The notes beneath the pieces are model-generated. The model saw only the letters and a program-made list of their open reading frames with translations, ran no database searches and had not been told where the DNA came from. Made by a program: the position numbers and the translations under genes. This document shows positions 38,121 through 46,631 of a stretch of DNA of 64,000 nt, piece after piece. Origin of the DNA: an uncultured Blautia sp. (lineage in GTDB: Bacteria > Bacillota > Clostridia > Lachnospirales > Lachnospiraceae); the NCBI GenBank assembly GCA_900549015.1, contig URMH01000002.1:60924-124923 (forward strand), in the 5' to 3' direction. How positions within the stretch are numbered: position 1 is the stretch's first letter; the number at the start of each line of letters is the position of its first letter.

Positions 38121-38990
38121 CTAAATTTCTACCTCATAAATACCGCCCTTCCAGACTGCCTTCTTTTCCCCATACACAAAATCAGCAACAGCAGCTCCAG
38201 GCAATTCTGCGTGGAATATAATCTTCCTGCCAGGCTTTTCTCCAGATTTCTCCACTTTTTTCCATCCCAAACGAATTGTTCCCCACACAGTTGTGTAACT
38301 CATTTCTGCATGCTCCATATCTCCCGGAATATACGGATTAATTTCCAGATGCACACCTCCGTCTTTTCCCGGCGTCACCTTTCGCAAACCACAGATTCCC
38401 TTAAAGAACCATGAACCTAATGAGCAAAGTGCCGGATGATTGTGTGAATTCATTTCGTTATGTACCAGATACTGCCATCTCTCCCATATGGTAGTTGCTC
38501 CCTTAGACAGCATAAATTTTAAAGACGGATAATCTTCCCTGCTGAAAAACTCATAAATAATATCGTCTCTTCCTATATCTGACAGACACTGATTTAAAAT
38601 TCCAGAAGTAAGGATTCCTGTGGGATACTGCACCGAACCTCTTGATTCTGCCACTTGAAAAAGCATCTCCCGAATTACTTTTTCACGGAATTTTTCCGGT
38701 ACAATATGAAACTCCAGTGCCATGGCACTTGGTGCAACAGCCAATGTATCACACGTTCCATAATAGCCTGTCCCAAGTGGATTATCCATACATTTTCCAT
38801 AGTACTCACGATTAATTGCTTCCTTTAGAGCTGCCAGCCTGGTTTCATATAATTCCTTTCCTTTCACATCTTCCATCACATCAGCAAATAAAACAAGGGC
38901 TTCATAGAAATCTGCCAGAAAAGAATTGGCACTCATCAGATTATTGGCAAATTCCAGCGCCAGCCAGTCATTATAAAAATCATACGGCAA
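38121..38990 (-). pseudogene. Truncated GH78-type alpha-L-rhamnosidase (C-terminal part)
   Basis: About 289 residues from the C-terminal (alpha/alpha)6 catalytic barrel and beta-sandwich of an alpha-L-rhamnosidase: CDTLAVAPSAMALEFHIVPE, ATTIWERWQYL (family-typical) and HNHPALCSLGSWFFKGICGL. A whole GH78 enzyme has several hundred more residues before this. The upstream sequence has no such domain, and the first available start is TTG at 38990 without a ribosome binding site. It therefore looks like the leftover end of a gene cut by a rearrangement to its right. It sits beside the amber-mutated GH43 gene. Confidence 0.8.
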
Positions 38991-39140
38991 CTCTTTTTAT
39001 CTTGAATGTTACCCCTTTATAGACTACAATTATATTGTCAAATAGCTATATCAGGAGAAAGATTATACCGAAAATGAATTATTTTATTACTTTATAATCA
39101 ATACTTCTCTTGCATATAATGGAAGGATATTTATATAAAA

Positions 39141-40305
39141 ATGAAAGAGAAAACACTGATGAATACTAAAGAAACAGTAACAGAAGTTACAAATAGAAAA
39201 GGAACAGAATTTTGTAAAGAAGAAGCAAAGCTTTGTAAAGGAATAGCAATTATTCTAATGCTCTTTCACCACCTGTTCTACAAAATGGACAATTACTCAG
39301 GATTTATCATAAATTTTTCACCTTTCTCAGAGGAACGCATCAATTTTTATGCATTATTAGGGAAAATCTGTGTAGCAATCTTTGTTTTTATAAGTGGATA
39401 CGGAATTGCCGCATCCTATCGCAAAGTATTTCAGCATAAAAAGGCAGATAGAAAAGAAATCGTTTCTTTTATTTGGAAAAGATTATGGAAACTGGAAACA
39501 TTTTATTGGTTTGCATTTATTCTTACATTAATTTGTCAGCCTTTGGGAAGAACCATTTTCGACGCTTATGGGACGGAGTTTAAAAATATTGTTGTTTGTT
39601 TCTTTATAGATTTTTTTGGTCTTGCCTATCTTTTTGCAACACCTACGTTAAATCCGACTTGGTGGTATATGACACTCGCTATTCTTATTATAGTACTTAT
39701 GCCATTTATTATGAATCTGATTGAAAAAATAGGCGTATCTCTTGTTCTCATTGGCGGAATTAGTATTCTTTTTTTCTTGAACGCATCCAATCCAAATACT
39801 TTTTATTTATTTAGCTTATGTATAGGTGCAGGATGTTTTGAGAACAGAATATTTGAACGAATTGGAGAATTATGGAACGAAAAAAAGTGGGGTATCTGGA
39901 TTTTCCATAGGTGCCGTTTTGATTCTTTTATCCTTGCGGACAAATTACAATTATTTTGGAATTGTTGACGGACTGATTGCCATGAATCTGGCTGTTTTAT
40001 CAAGCTTATTTTTTATACATATTCCTATAATTTCTTCCATTATGCTGTATCTTGGAAAACACTCTGGAAATATATTCCTCATCCATAATCAGATTTATTC
40101 TTATTATTTCCAGAGCTTTATCTATTCTTTTGGGCATTGGGCAGTTATTTTATTTGCATTGCTTATAATTTCTCTTTTTGTTTCTATTCTTATGGAGATA
40201 TTAAAGAAAGCTTTGCGCTACAATAAATACATGGGGATTTTAGGAAAGAAAATTGCTGTACTTTTAAACATTGATTTGGCACAATTAAACTATCAAAGAA
40301 AATAA
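39141..40305 (+). pseudogene. Acyltransferase-3 membrane protein, frameshifted
   Basis: An integral membrane acyltransferase (about 388 residues in total) of the family that O-acylates surface sugars. The first frame has a family-typical start, CKGIAIILMLFHHLFYKM, then several helices, and stops at 39966 after running off-frame. The second frame, displaced by one base, continues with SGVSGFSIGAVLILLSLRTNYNYF and five more helices to 40305. The switch lies in a run of seven A (about 39881-39888), which suggests one extra A. It could be slippage, phase variation, or a sequencing artefact. Confidence 0.8.
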
Positions 40306-40318
40306 TCATTATTTTATG

Positions 40319-40346
40319 AAAAAAGGTTCAATATTGAGCCTTTTTT
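40319..40346 (+). terminator. Terminator of acyltransferase gene
   Basis: AAAAAAGGTTCAATATTGAGCCTTTTTT, an inverted repeat with a U-run. Confidence 0.75.
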
Positions 40347-40432
40347 GTTTATTAGATCACATCGTGTAATATCTAAATTATAAACAGAAGGGTGTCCATG
40401 CCTTCCAATGTAAGTAATCAAACTTTTGGAAA

Positions 40433-40508
40433 CAAAAAAATAAGAGAAACGCTGTAAGTTCAACGTTTCTCTCATTTCTCATCAATGCCGCAGACCGGAA
40501 TCGAACCG
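40433..40508. repeat. Left direct repeat (attachment site) of tRNA-Leu element
   Basis: 76 bases matching 45007-45082 closely: an A-run, the tRNA terminator hairpin (GAGAAACG...CGTTTCTC), a variable spacer, then an identical 25-base core at 40484-40508 that is the 3' end of a tRNA-Leu. This short copy is the attachment site left on the side away from the integrase. It is too short to be a functional tRNA. Confidence 0.85.
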
Positions 40509-40610
40509 TTTTTCTTAATCTCAAATACTGATAGAAAGGGGCTTTGAAGACTTCATCACGGTTGCGGTGTTCAAAAAGTGTTCAAACGTTTGTTGCATAC
40601 AAACAGGAAG

Positions 40611-40928
40611 TTATCTTTTTCCTAATGGCAATGCTATTAAATTTCCCAATAATGCAATAACAGCATATCCAACTACATAAACCCATGCACTTGAGTTATA
40701 AAATATAAATATAGATGGCGCAAACATTATTGCTACAATCAAAATATACCAGAAGTTAAAACCATTCCTAATCCCATAAAAAACAGAGGTTATTAAACAT
40801 ATTAGAGGAATAATTACTAACATAACAATCATTGCACTTCCTGTGTTTTTTATAAACCAAGGAACGATATAAAAATCTATCAGCAACAGTAGGTAGAAAA
40901 CCATGTTCTTTTTTAATTTATCCATCAT
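40611..40928 (-). CDS. Small four-helix membrane protein
   Basis: A 105-residue protein, almost entirely hydrophobic (MVFYLLLLIDFYIVPWF, AMIVMLVIIPLICLITSVFYG, FWYILIVAIMFAPSIFIFYNSS, VVGYAVIALLGNLIALPLG), with a basic end. Function unknown. It is at the left end of the element and is expressed from the minus strand. It may be cargo that protects against or signals to the cell; nothing decides. Confidence 0.6.
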   Translation of the reverse strand: MMDKLKKNMVFYLLLLIDFYIVPWFIKNTGSAMIVMLVIIPLICLITSVFYGIRNGFNFWYILIVAIMFAPSIFIFYNSSAWVYVVGYAVIALLGNLIALPLGKR

Positions 40929-41051
40929 ATCATCATCCTTTCAAACACCGATTTGTCTGTTTCATGTTATACACAGTATAATTCCATTTTATAAAATATT
41001 CAATTAAAAAGGTATGCGAATATTTTTTATTTCCGCATACCCATTATCACT

Positions 41052-41276
41052 TTATTCTTTTACATATCGAATTAACTCACCAATTTCACATTCAAAATAG
41101 TTGCATAGTTTACAGATTAAATTTGCATCCAGTCTTTGAAATTCATTTCTGCAATATCTATTGAAATTTGACCTCGGTATGTCAAGTTCCTTACAAATCG
41201 TATTCTTACTGATACCTTTTTCTTGTAACAGTTCTTCTATCCTTAATTCTAAATGTCCATAGTTCATGTTCTGCAC
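41052..41276 (-). CDS. Small XRE/Cro-type regulator
   Basis: 74 residues with one helix-turn-helix (IEELLQEKGISKNTICKELDIPRSNFNRYCRNEFQRLDANLICKLCNYFECEIGELI). It lies next to a perfect palindrome (41320-41342) that precedes the plus-strand gene at 41379, so it probably represses its own and the divergent promoter. Good Cro-like fold by pattern. Confidence 0.82.
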   Translation of the reverse strand: MQNMNYGHLELRIEELLQEKGISKNTICKELDIPRSNFNRYCRNEFQRLDANLICKLCNYFECEIGELIRYVKE

Positions 41277-41319
41277 CTCTACATAAAGTATATTTATTAA
41301 ATCTTTATGTAGTAATTCA

Positions 41320-41342
41320 CTATATAGTGAGGTACTATATAG
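41320..41342. promoter_or_regulatory. Perfect palindromic operator
   Basis: CTATATAGT, 5-base spacer, ACTATATAG: a 9-bp perfect inverted repeat between divergent genes at 41052 and 41379. The likely target of the neighbouring Cro-like regulator. Confidence 0.7.
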
Positions 41343-41378
41343 TCATCCCTGTACAAATAACACGAAAGAGGTATGTAC

Positions 41379-41696
41379 ATGAAAAAGAAAATTATAGCAC
41401 CAATCACAATACTCTGTTTACTGACCATTCTCTACAATTATCTCAGACTGCCGGACTACCATATTACTAACAGCATGTCCTTTAGCAGTGCAGATACCAG
41501 AAATACTGAATTGACTGTAATTGTTTACAAATGTTGGGGAATTGATGGAGTAATCAAAGACATTGAAAACGAACATAACAAAATTAACGGTACACCTACC
41601 ACCTTGGAAATCAACCTCTATTATCCAACTTATTACTTGCACAATAATAGCAAGCCGTTCCGAACTGTAACCATTGAATATAATAAAAAGGAATAG
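41379..41696 (+). CDS. Small secreted or membrane-anchored protein
   Basis: About 105 residues. An N-terminal hydrophobic segment (IIAPITILCLLTILYNYL) after basic residues looks like a signal anchor. The rest is polar and mostly beta-like. No cysteine lipobox and no recognised domain. ATG 41379 follows an AAAGAGG site; an ATG six bases earlier is an alternative. It is controlled by the palindrome upstream. Function unknown. Confidence 0.55.
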   Translation: MKKKIIAPITILCLLTILYNYLRLPDYHITNSMSFSSADTRNTELTVIVYKCWGIDGVIKDIENEHNKINGTPTTLEINLYYPTYYLHNNSKPFRTVTIEYNKKE

Positions 41697-41854
41697 CACT
41701 CTATTACTGCTTTTGAAGTAGTATCGGCTATTCCCTCTCCTTATATTCTTTTGTTCGTATTTTCGCAAACTAACGTTCCGCAAGGATGCCCAGTGCGACG
41801 GTTCCTAACAGGGCGGCGGGTCGACTGGGCAAGTGGTCGGCTGAGAAGCATTTT

Positions 41855-42271
41855 CTACTCAACGACATATTTAACGTTTGATTCTCTCCGTCCCTCATAT
41901 TTCTCCTGTGCCAACAGTTTATCAAGAAATTCTGACACTTCTTCCATGTCTTCACTGTCTATCAAATCCAGTTTTATCAATACATCAAGGTCTGTCTGAT
42001 TCTTCGGTTGTATTGAGATCGGCTGAGATGTATCCACAACCACTTTCAACTGTTTTGTCTTATTTGCTGTTTCAATATCCGTAGTTAATCCCATAACGTG
42101 GCTTTTACTCACGCCGAATATCTGTGATAATTTTTCCCATATAGATTCATCTCTCGGCGTTCCGTTTCCATTTTCATAGTTCGTAAGCATACTTTGTGAA
42201 ATGCCTAATTCTTTTGCAAGTTCCGCAACGGTTATATTCTTTTCTTTCCGCAATTCTTTTATTTTATTCAT
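41855..42271 (-). CDS. cI-like repressor
   Basis: A 138-residue regulator with an N-terminal HTH (LRKEKNITVAELAKELGISQSMLTNYENGNGTP) and a C-terminal part without the Ser/Lys pair of a self-cleaving LexA-type repressor. It reads divergently from the Rep operon across a region with a promoter and the 19-base palindrome at 42394-42412, which it probably binds. It likely holds the element silent. Confidence 0.82.
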   Translation of the reverse strand: MNKIKELRKEKNITVAELAKELGISQSMLTNYENGNGTPRDESIWEKLSQIFGVSKSHVMGLTTDIETANKTKQLKVVVDTSQPISIQPKNQTDLDVLIKLDLIDSEDMEEVSEFLDKLLAQEKYEGRRESNVKYVVE

Positions 42272-42352
42272 AGCGAACCTCCTTTATAAGCACATTATAT
42301 TTCATCAAATTTTCTCTGTCAATCTTTTTATCGGATATTCAGATATTTTCTA

Positions 42353-42381
42353 TTGACATTCTGCAATGCTTGTTTTATCAT
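42353..42381 (+). promoter_or_regulatory. Promoter of the Rep operon
   Basis: TTGACA (42353-42358), a 17-base spacer, TATCAT (42376-42381). The -35 is perfect. It fires toward the 106-residue protein and Rep. Confidence 0.7.
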
Positions 42382-42393
42382 AAGATTATCTTA

Positions 42394-42412
42394 ATATCTG
42401 ATAATCAGATAT
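42394..42412. promoter_or_regulatory. Palindromic operator of cI-like repressor
   Basis: ATATCTGAT-A-ATCAGATAT, a perfect 9+1+9 palindrome just after the -10 box. A half-site-like GATATTCAGATAT at about 42334-42346 suggests a second, weaker site. Confidence 0.75.
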
Positions 42413-42430
42413 CTATAAGGAGGTGAAACG

Positions 42431-42751
42431 ATGATTAGAGGAAATGACTTTATTTTAAATCCAGACAAACTGCAAGAGGAATTTCAGTTAGTAGAAGTTT
42501 CTGACTGGGTAGACTTTTCTACAAAAGAAAAATTAGGATTCTACTATACAGTTCTTCTTCCAAAATTAAAGTTTGAAAAAGTCAAAGTAGGCATTAAAGC
42601 TAACACAGCGATTGTTACCAACGAAGAACTTGAACAAAAAGGGCAGATTCCAGTCTCATTTGATGGATTACATACTTGGGCTAGTCTCTATAATGGACGT
42701 CTTTCTGTCAAAGCAGAAGCTTCCAATATCAGAAAAGTGGGAATGAAATAA
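42431..42751 (+). CDS. Small protein of the Rep operon, possible ssDNA-binding
   Basis: 106 residues, first gene of the Rep operon. It has alternating hydrophobic and charged stretches suggesting a small beta-rich fold (VLLPKLKFEKVKVGIKANTAIVTNEEL, then LSVKAEASNIRKV). No match to a family I can name. Rolling-circle elements often place a single-stranded DNA-binding protein before Rep, so that is a reasonable guess only. AGGAGGTG ribosome binding site seven bases upstream. Confidence 0.55.
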   Translation: MIRGNDFILNPDKLQEEFQLVEVSDWVDFSTKEKLGFYYTVLLPKLKFEKVKVGIKANTAIVTNEELEQKGQIPVSFDGLHTWASLYNGRLSVKAEASNIRKVGMK

Positions 42752-42893
42752 TTTCCCTACTATGTCAGCCAGTCAGTGCCGGACAACGTCATAGGTGCTG
42801 AACTGGCTGACCTCTATACTTGATATATAAAACAACATCTTCCGAAAACAATCGGAACATTCATTACAAAAATTGGGATATGAGGTGAGATTC

Positions 42894-43727
42894 GTGAGCA
42901 AAACAAAAGAGTGTTTTGCATACAATACGAAAATCATTGAAACTCCTACTACAAAAGAAGTATATATTTACGAAAACCCTATTTTTATTCACTCGAAAGA
43001 AAAGGCAGATTTAACAGACACAAGTAACCGAAAAAAATTTGATGAAATGTCAGCTCATAAGCAATATGACAGTTTAAAACGCAAGCAGAAGCATTACGAA
43101 CAGGCTCGTTGGGATATTGCCCGTATTGTTGACTGCAACTTTGATAACAAAACAAAATTTGTAACGCTGACATTTAAAGAAAACATTCAGGAAATCCTGA
43201 TAACTAACCGAGAATTTAAGTATTTTATCCAGCGATTAAATTATTATTTGTACCATACCAAAACCCAGTTATTAAAATACCTTGCAACGTGGGAGAAACA
43301 GAAGCGTGGAGCAATCCATTATCATGTTATTTTCTTTGATTTTCCGTATATAGCAAAAGAAAAATTACAGAATTTATGGTCACATGGATTTATTAAAATC
43401 AATCGCATTGATGTAGACAGCAAAGAAAACAGAGGTCGTTATCTTAGCAAGTATTTTGGAAAAGACCTTGATTTGAAAGAACATAAGAAAAAAGCCTTTT
43501 TTAAATCTCAAAATCTGAAAGTTCCACACGAAACAAAAGTCATGCTGACCGAAGACATTTTACATGACTTACAAAAAGAAAATATCGTCTTTCAGAAAGA
43601 ATACACAAGGCAAATTTACGATACCAACGCTTTCTTATCTACTGGTTCATGCTTAAAGGACAGCAGTGTTATCTACATCAAAATTAAAAAAGAAAATCCT
43701 TGCGTAAAGGGGGAATCTTATGGATAA
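42894..43727 (+). CDS. rep: Rolling-circle HUH replication initiator
   Basis: About 277 residues from a GTG at 42894 (GAGGTG six bases upstream). Motif I is FVTLTFKEN, the metal-binding HUH is HYHVIFFDF (motif II), and motif III is GRYLSKYFGK with the nicking Tyr. The order and spacing match phage-like and plasmid Rep proteins of the HUH superfamily that nick a double-stranded origin. The 3' end overlaps the integrase gene by 8 bases. The presence of an HUH Rep suggests that the excised circle replicates by rolling circle. Confidence 0.85.
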   Translation: MSKTKECFAYNTKIIETPTTKEVYIYENPIFIHSKEKADLTDTSNRKKFDEMSAHKQYDSLKRKQKHYEQARWDIARIVDCNFDNKTKFVTLTFKENIQEILITNREFKYFIQRLNYYLYHTKTQLLKYLATWEKQKRGAIHYHVIFFDFPYIAKEKLQNLWSHGFIKINRIDVDSKENRGRYLSKYFGKDLDLKEHKKKAFFKSQNLKVPHETKVMLTEDILHDLQKENIVFQKEYTRQIYDTNAFLSTGSCLKDSSVIYIKIKKENPCVKGESYG

Positions 43728-44976
43728 TCCCGTTACGTTTTCAGATATAACATTATTGAATACGTTAGCCACCTGTGCTAACATGACCACAGATGAAGTC
43801 TTCAAAGATTTTAAAATTATGGCAAATAAAAAAATCTTGAAGAATCACAAATATGAAATTTATTACTCGGAATCAGAAAAAAGCTGGCGTACTTATTTAC
43901 CCGATGAAACCAAACCTAACAAACGCCGTCCTGTTAAGAGGAAGAGTAAAGAGAACCTTGAAAAAGAAATCATCAGATTTTATATCGAAAAGCAGAAAGC
44001 TGAAAACCGTCAGAATGTCACACTAGAAGAATTATATGCTGAATGGCTTTTGTATAAAAGAGATTATACTTCCGTAAAAGCAAAAACAATTCAAGAATAT
44101 GTATCTGAATGGAATAGATTTTTCAAAGATACAGAACTTGTTAAAATGAAGATAGGCGAAATCAAACCAATCACGCTTATCCGCTTTTTCAGAGAAGCTA
44201 CAAAAGACCGACAGTTCACGCACAAGCGAGTCAGTAATGCCCGTTCTGTTTTGAATGGAATCATGAGTTATGCGATTGAAGAAGAAATTATATCACATAA
44301 TCCTGTCTCTGATGTGAATTTCAAACAGTTTACCTATAAGCCAGTAGAAGTACAAAGTGACAATGTATTTTCCCGTGATGATACGCATAAGTTATTAAAT
44401 TATCTTCGGTGTATCATAGAGCCATATTCTCTTGCAATACAGTTATCTTTCTATCTGTTTATCCGTGTTGGAGAAACAAAAGCTATCCGTTGGGAAGATA
44501 TTGACTACAATAACAGGCTTGTATATCTTCACAGACAGGCGACCTGTGAACGTACATTGAATGATGATTTAACATTCTCAAGCCGAAAAGTAAAAGTAGT
44601 AAATCAAATGAAAGGAAATACTTCTCATGGATTCCGTAAACAGTTCCTTACAGACGAAGCACTTAAAATTCTTCACAAAGCAAAGGAATTAAATCCAAAT
44701 GGAATATATGTCTTTGAACCCAACGGCGAGATTATGACAACAGACAGCTTTAATCGCCGTTTGAAGAAATATTGCAAAGAAGCCGGTGTTCCTTATCATT
44801 CCAGTCATAAAATCCGCTTTTACAATGCTTCAACAGCTTTTGACGGAAATAATCTTACAACCCTTAGTTATTTAATGGGACATAGTGAGACAGCTACAAC
44901 ATTGCATTACTTGCGGAATGTCAATAAGAGGAAGAATGACAGGCTTGCTTTTCAGAATCTTGGTATTTCATCATAA
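43720..44976 (+). CDS. int: Tyrosine integrase of tRNA-Leu element
   Basis: A 418-residue phage-type integrase. An N-terminal arm-binding domain (KYEIYYSESEKSWRTYLPDE), SAM-like core-binding domain (TLEELYAEWLLYKRDYTSVKA), then a catalytic domain with Arg in RVGETKAIRWEDI, HKIRFYNASTAF (HxxR), GHSETATTLHYL (His and the nucleophilic Tyr). Its gene ends about 30 bases before the right tRNA-Leu repeat, the classical placement. AAGGGGG ribosome binding site inside the Rep gene. Confidence 0.93.
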   Translation: MDNPVTFSDITLLNTLATCANMTTDEVFKDFKIMANKKILKNHKYEIYYSESEKSWRTYLPDETKPNKRRPVKRKSKENLEKEIIRFYIEKQKAENRQNVTLEELYAEWLLYKRDYTSVKAKTIQEYVSEWNRFFKDTELVKMKIGEIKPITLIRFFREATKDRQFTHKRVSNARSVLNGIMSYAIEEEIISHNPVSDVNFKQFTYKPVEVQSDNVFSRDDTHKLLNYLRCIIEPYSLAIQLSFYLFIRVGETKAIRWEDIDYNNRLVYLHRQATCERTLNDDLTFSSRKVKVVNQMKGNTSHGFRKQFLTDEALKILHKAKELNPNGIYVFEPNGEIMTTDSFNRRLKKYCKEAGVPYHSSHKIRFYNASTAFDGNNLTTLSYLMGHSETATTLHYLRNVNKRKNDRLAFQNLGISS

Positions 44977-45006
44977 AGTGTTCAAAGGTGTTCAAACTTT
45001 TTGAAG

Positions 45007-45082
45007 CAAAAAAATAAGAGAAACGCTGTAAATTCAACGTTTCTCCTACTTTTTACTAATGCCGCAGACCGGAATCGAACCG
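45007..45082. repeat. Right direct repeat (attachment site)
   Basis: The 76-base partner of 40433-40508. Only one base differs in the first half; the 25-base core 45058-45082 is identical. It lies within the tRNA-Leu remnant's 3' end. Confidence 0.85.
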
Positions 45083-45116
45083 GTACGAGAGGTTAGTCCC
45101 GCAGGATTTTAAGTCC
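45058..45116 (-). pseudogene. tRNA-Leu remnant (3' half, UAA anticodon region)
   Basis: On the minus strand, from an anticodon-region CTTAAAA loop, through the variable arm and a T arm with GGTTCGATTCC, to the acceptor 3' half, ending TGCGGCA. The 5' half (acceptor, D arm and part of the anticodon stem) is missing: upstream sequence after 45117 is unrelated. Therefore not a working tRNA here. Confidence 0.75.
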
Positions 45117-45413
45117 ATATATACCATGCGAACTTCCCGGAACGTGTTGGTATGTATTAGAATTTAAAGTCTCAAAAAATGCTGTTAAAATCGGTCTTTT
45201 CGTTCTCCGGCAGACTGAAATATCATAAAATCAGTATACTTCGAATTTCTCGGTTTGGCAAGAAAAAAATACACTAGAGGGATGTCGGAGGGATATTCCA
45301 CCGTTTCCACTCTTCTTACATTAATTTAATAGAGGTAACTTTCAACCATTATACCTACTAGCAAGGCAGATTGTAAAACAGTCTGCTTTTTTTATTACGA
45401 AAGGATTTTTTAT
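45117..45413. other. Gene-free leader region with attenuator-like hairpin
   Basis: About 300 bases with no gene, beginning where the tRNA-Leu is broken. It ends in the attenuator-like hairpin described separately. This probably holds the promoter and RNA control of the following replication gene; no reliable promoter was identified. Confidence 0.4.
45366..45393 (+). terminator. Leader hairpin with T-run before replication gene
   Basis: GCAGATTG, TAAAA loop, CAGTCTGC and seven T's, 21 bases before the ATG at 45414. Such a terminator in a leader fits attenuation of a plasmid rep gene by antisense RNA, as known in several Gram-positive plasmid families. Confidence 0.6.
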
Positions 45414-46631
45414 ATGAATTATCAGTTAGAATTAAAACAAATTGTAGATTTTCCACGCTGCCGGATTTACCGGGAATTTATACAGACACTTATAAAAGAC
45501 AGAAGCATCCGTACCAATGGAAGTTCCTGTCTTTTTTATTTTCTTATTTTATGCTCTTATGCAAATTACAGCTCATCTTATCGGAACATCGAACACCTGA
45601 CTTATAAAGTTGTACCCGGAGAATGGATTTGTACTGTAAAAGAACTGCAGCATCAATTTCGTTTGAAATTTCAGCATCAGGTTATCTCCATACTGGATGT
45701 TCTCTCAGAACAGAACTTTTTGACCTACTCTCTCCATGAGAAAAATAGAATTATACAATACAAAATCAATGACTGGCCCAAGGATAATACTGCCCTTTCT
45801 TACACCTATCCTTGCAAAAAAGAAATTGGATTTTTCTTTTTTCCAATTGCAGATGTCCATAAACTTATTGGAATGGGAAAATGTTCTGAAATGGATTCTC
45901 TACTGGACCTCTGGATTCATGCCGTCTACAACGATCCATCTGTACAAGGTTCAGATTCCGGTCCCGTGGTATATTTCCGCAACCAAACTGGAAATCCATT
46001 GTTCAGCTATCAAGAACTTGCAGAACGCTGGCAACAGTCAAAATCTTCTGTGTGTCGCCTATTAAAAAAACTTGAAGATAACAATATAATTACGTTGATT
46101 TCCTATTCAGGAAAACATGGCAGTATGGTGTATCTTCGTAATTATCTGTCTGTTATGTTTAATATCAGTGATGTCATGATTGATAAGGAGGAAATTGCTA
46201 TGAAGATGCAACTGCCAATACATATAGCAGAAGAAAATCCGTCTACCGAAAAAACTTCTGAATGCGTACCAGAATCTATTACCGATGAGCAAATCATTGT
46301 TTCACAAGAAGGCTCCTGCGTGCCAGAATCGCACATAAAAGCTATTATCCGTAAAGTCGCTCAAATATTGGAAATACAAGGGGTTTCTTGCTGTAGCTGC
46401 CCCAAAGCGAAGTATATATTATCTCCATTATCAGCCTGCAAGGATAGTATATATCTATATTCACTACGTATTATCTGCCCCTGGGGAAACGCTGCTTATC
46501 AATTTGAATTAAAATTAAAACCTGAAACTTGCAATGTGCCCAAGGTTCCTGCCCATACTCCGCCCTTACGGCATACCTCTCCCGATTTTTCAGAAATTCC
46601 AGAAGTTTTATTGAGAGGAGGCGATGTATAA
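45414..46631 (+). CDS. Plasmid replication-initiation-like protein
   Basis: A 405-residue protein. The middle section contains a winged-helix pattern (FSYQELAERWQQSKSSVCRLLKKLEDNNIITLIS), and the N-terminal part resembles the first domain of Gram-positive plasmid replication proteins (YKVVPGEWICTVKELQHQF). Two cysteines (CCSCPK) near residue 325. The leader hairpin and overlapping downstream gene (TAATG) support a replication-control operon. The assignment is by pattern and context; I cannot name the family with certainty. Confidence 0.5.
   Translation: MNYQLELKQIVDFPRCRIYREFIQTLIKDRSIRTNGSSCLFYFLILCSYANYSSSYRNIEHLTYKVVPGEWICTVKELQHQFRLKFQHQVISILDVLSEQNFLTYSLHEKNRIIQYKINDWPKDNTALSYTYPCKKEIGFFFFPIADVHKLIGMGKCSEMDSLLDLWIHAVYNDPSVQGSDSGPVVYFRNQTGNPLFSYQELAERWQQSKSSVCRLLKKLEDNNIITLISYSGKHGSMVYLRNYLSVMFNISDVMIDKEEIAMKMQLPIHIAEENPSTEKTSECVPESITDEQIIVSQEGSCVPESHIKAIIRKVAQILEIQGVSCCSCPKAKYILSPLSACKDSIYLYSLRIICPWGNAAYQFELKLKPETCNVPKVPAHTPPLRHTSPDFSEIPEVLLRGGDV

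Larger units (their letters stand above)
40433..45082. mobile_element. 4.6 kb integrated element with HUH Rep and tyrosine integrase
   Basis: The span between the two 76-bp repeats carries, in order: a membrane protein, a small regulator, a small secreted-like protein, a cI-like repressor, a small protein, a rolling-circle Rep and an integrase next to the tRNA copy. Integrase at the tRNA side and duplicated tRNA 3' end are the hallmark of tyrosine-integrase elements. No relaxase of the mobilization type, capsid or Zot-like gene is present, so it is either a mobilizable or satellite element that relies on another, or an integrated rolling-circle plasmid. Confidence 0.8.

Noticed and set aside
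40484..40508. Possible second tRNA-Leu at the left end of the tRNA-Leu element.
   Set aside because: Only 25 bases of the 3' end are present; it is an attachment-site copy, not a gene.
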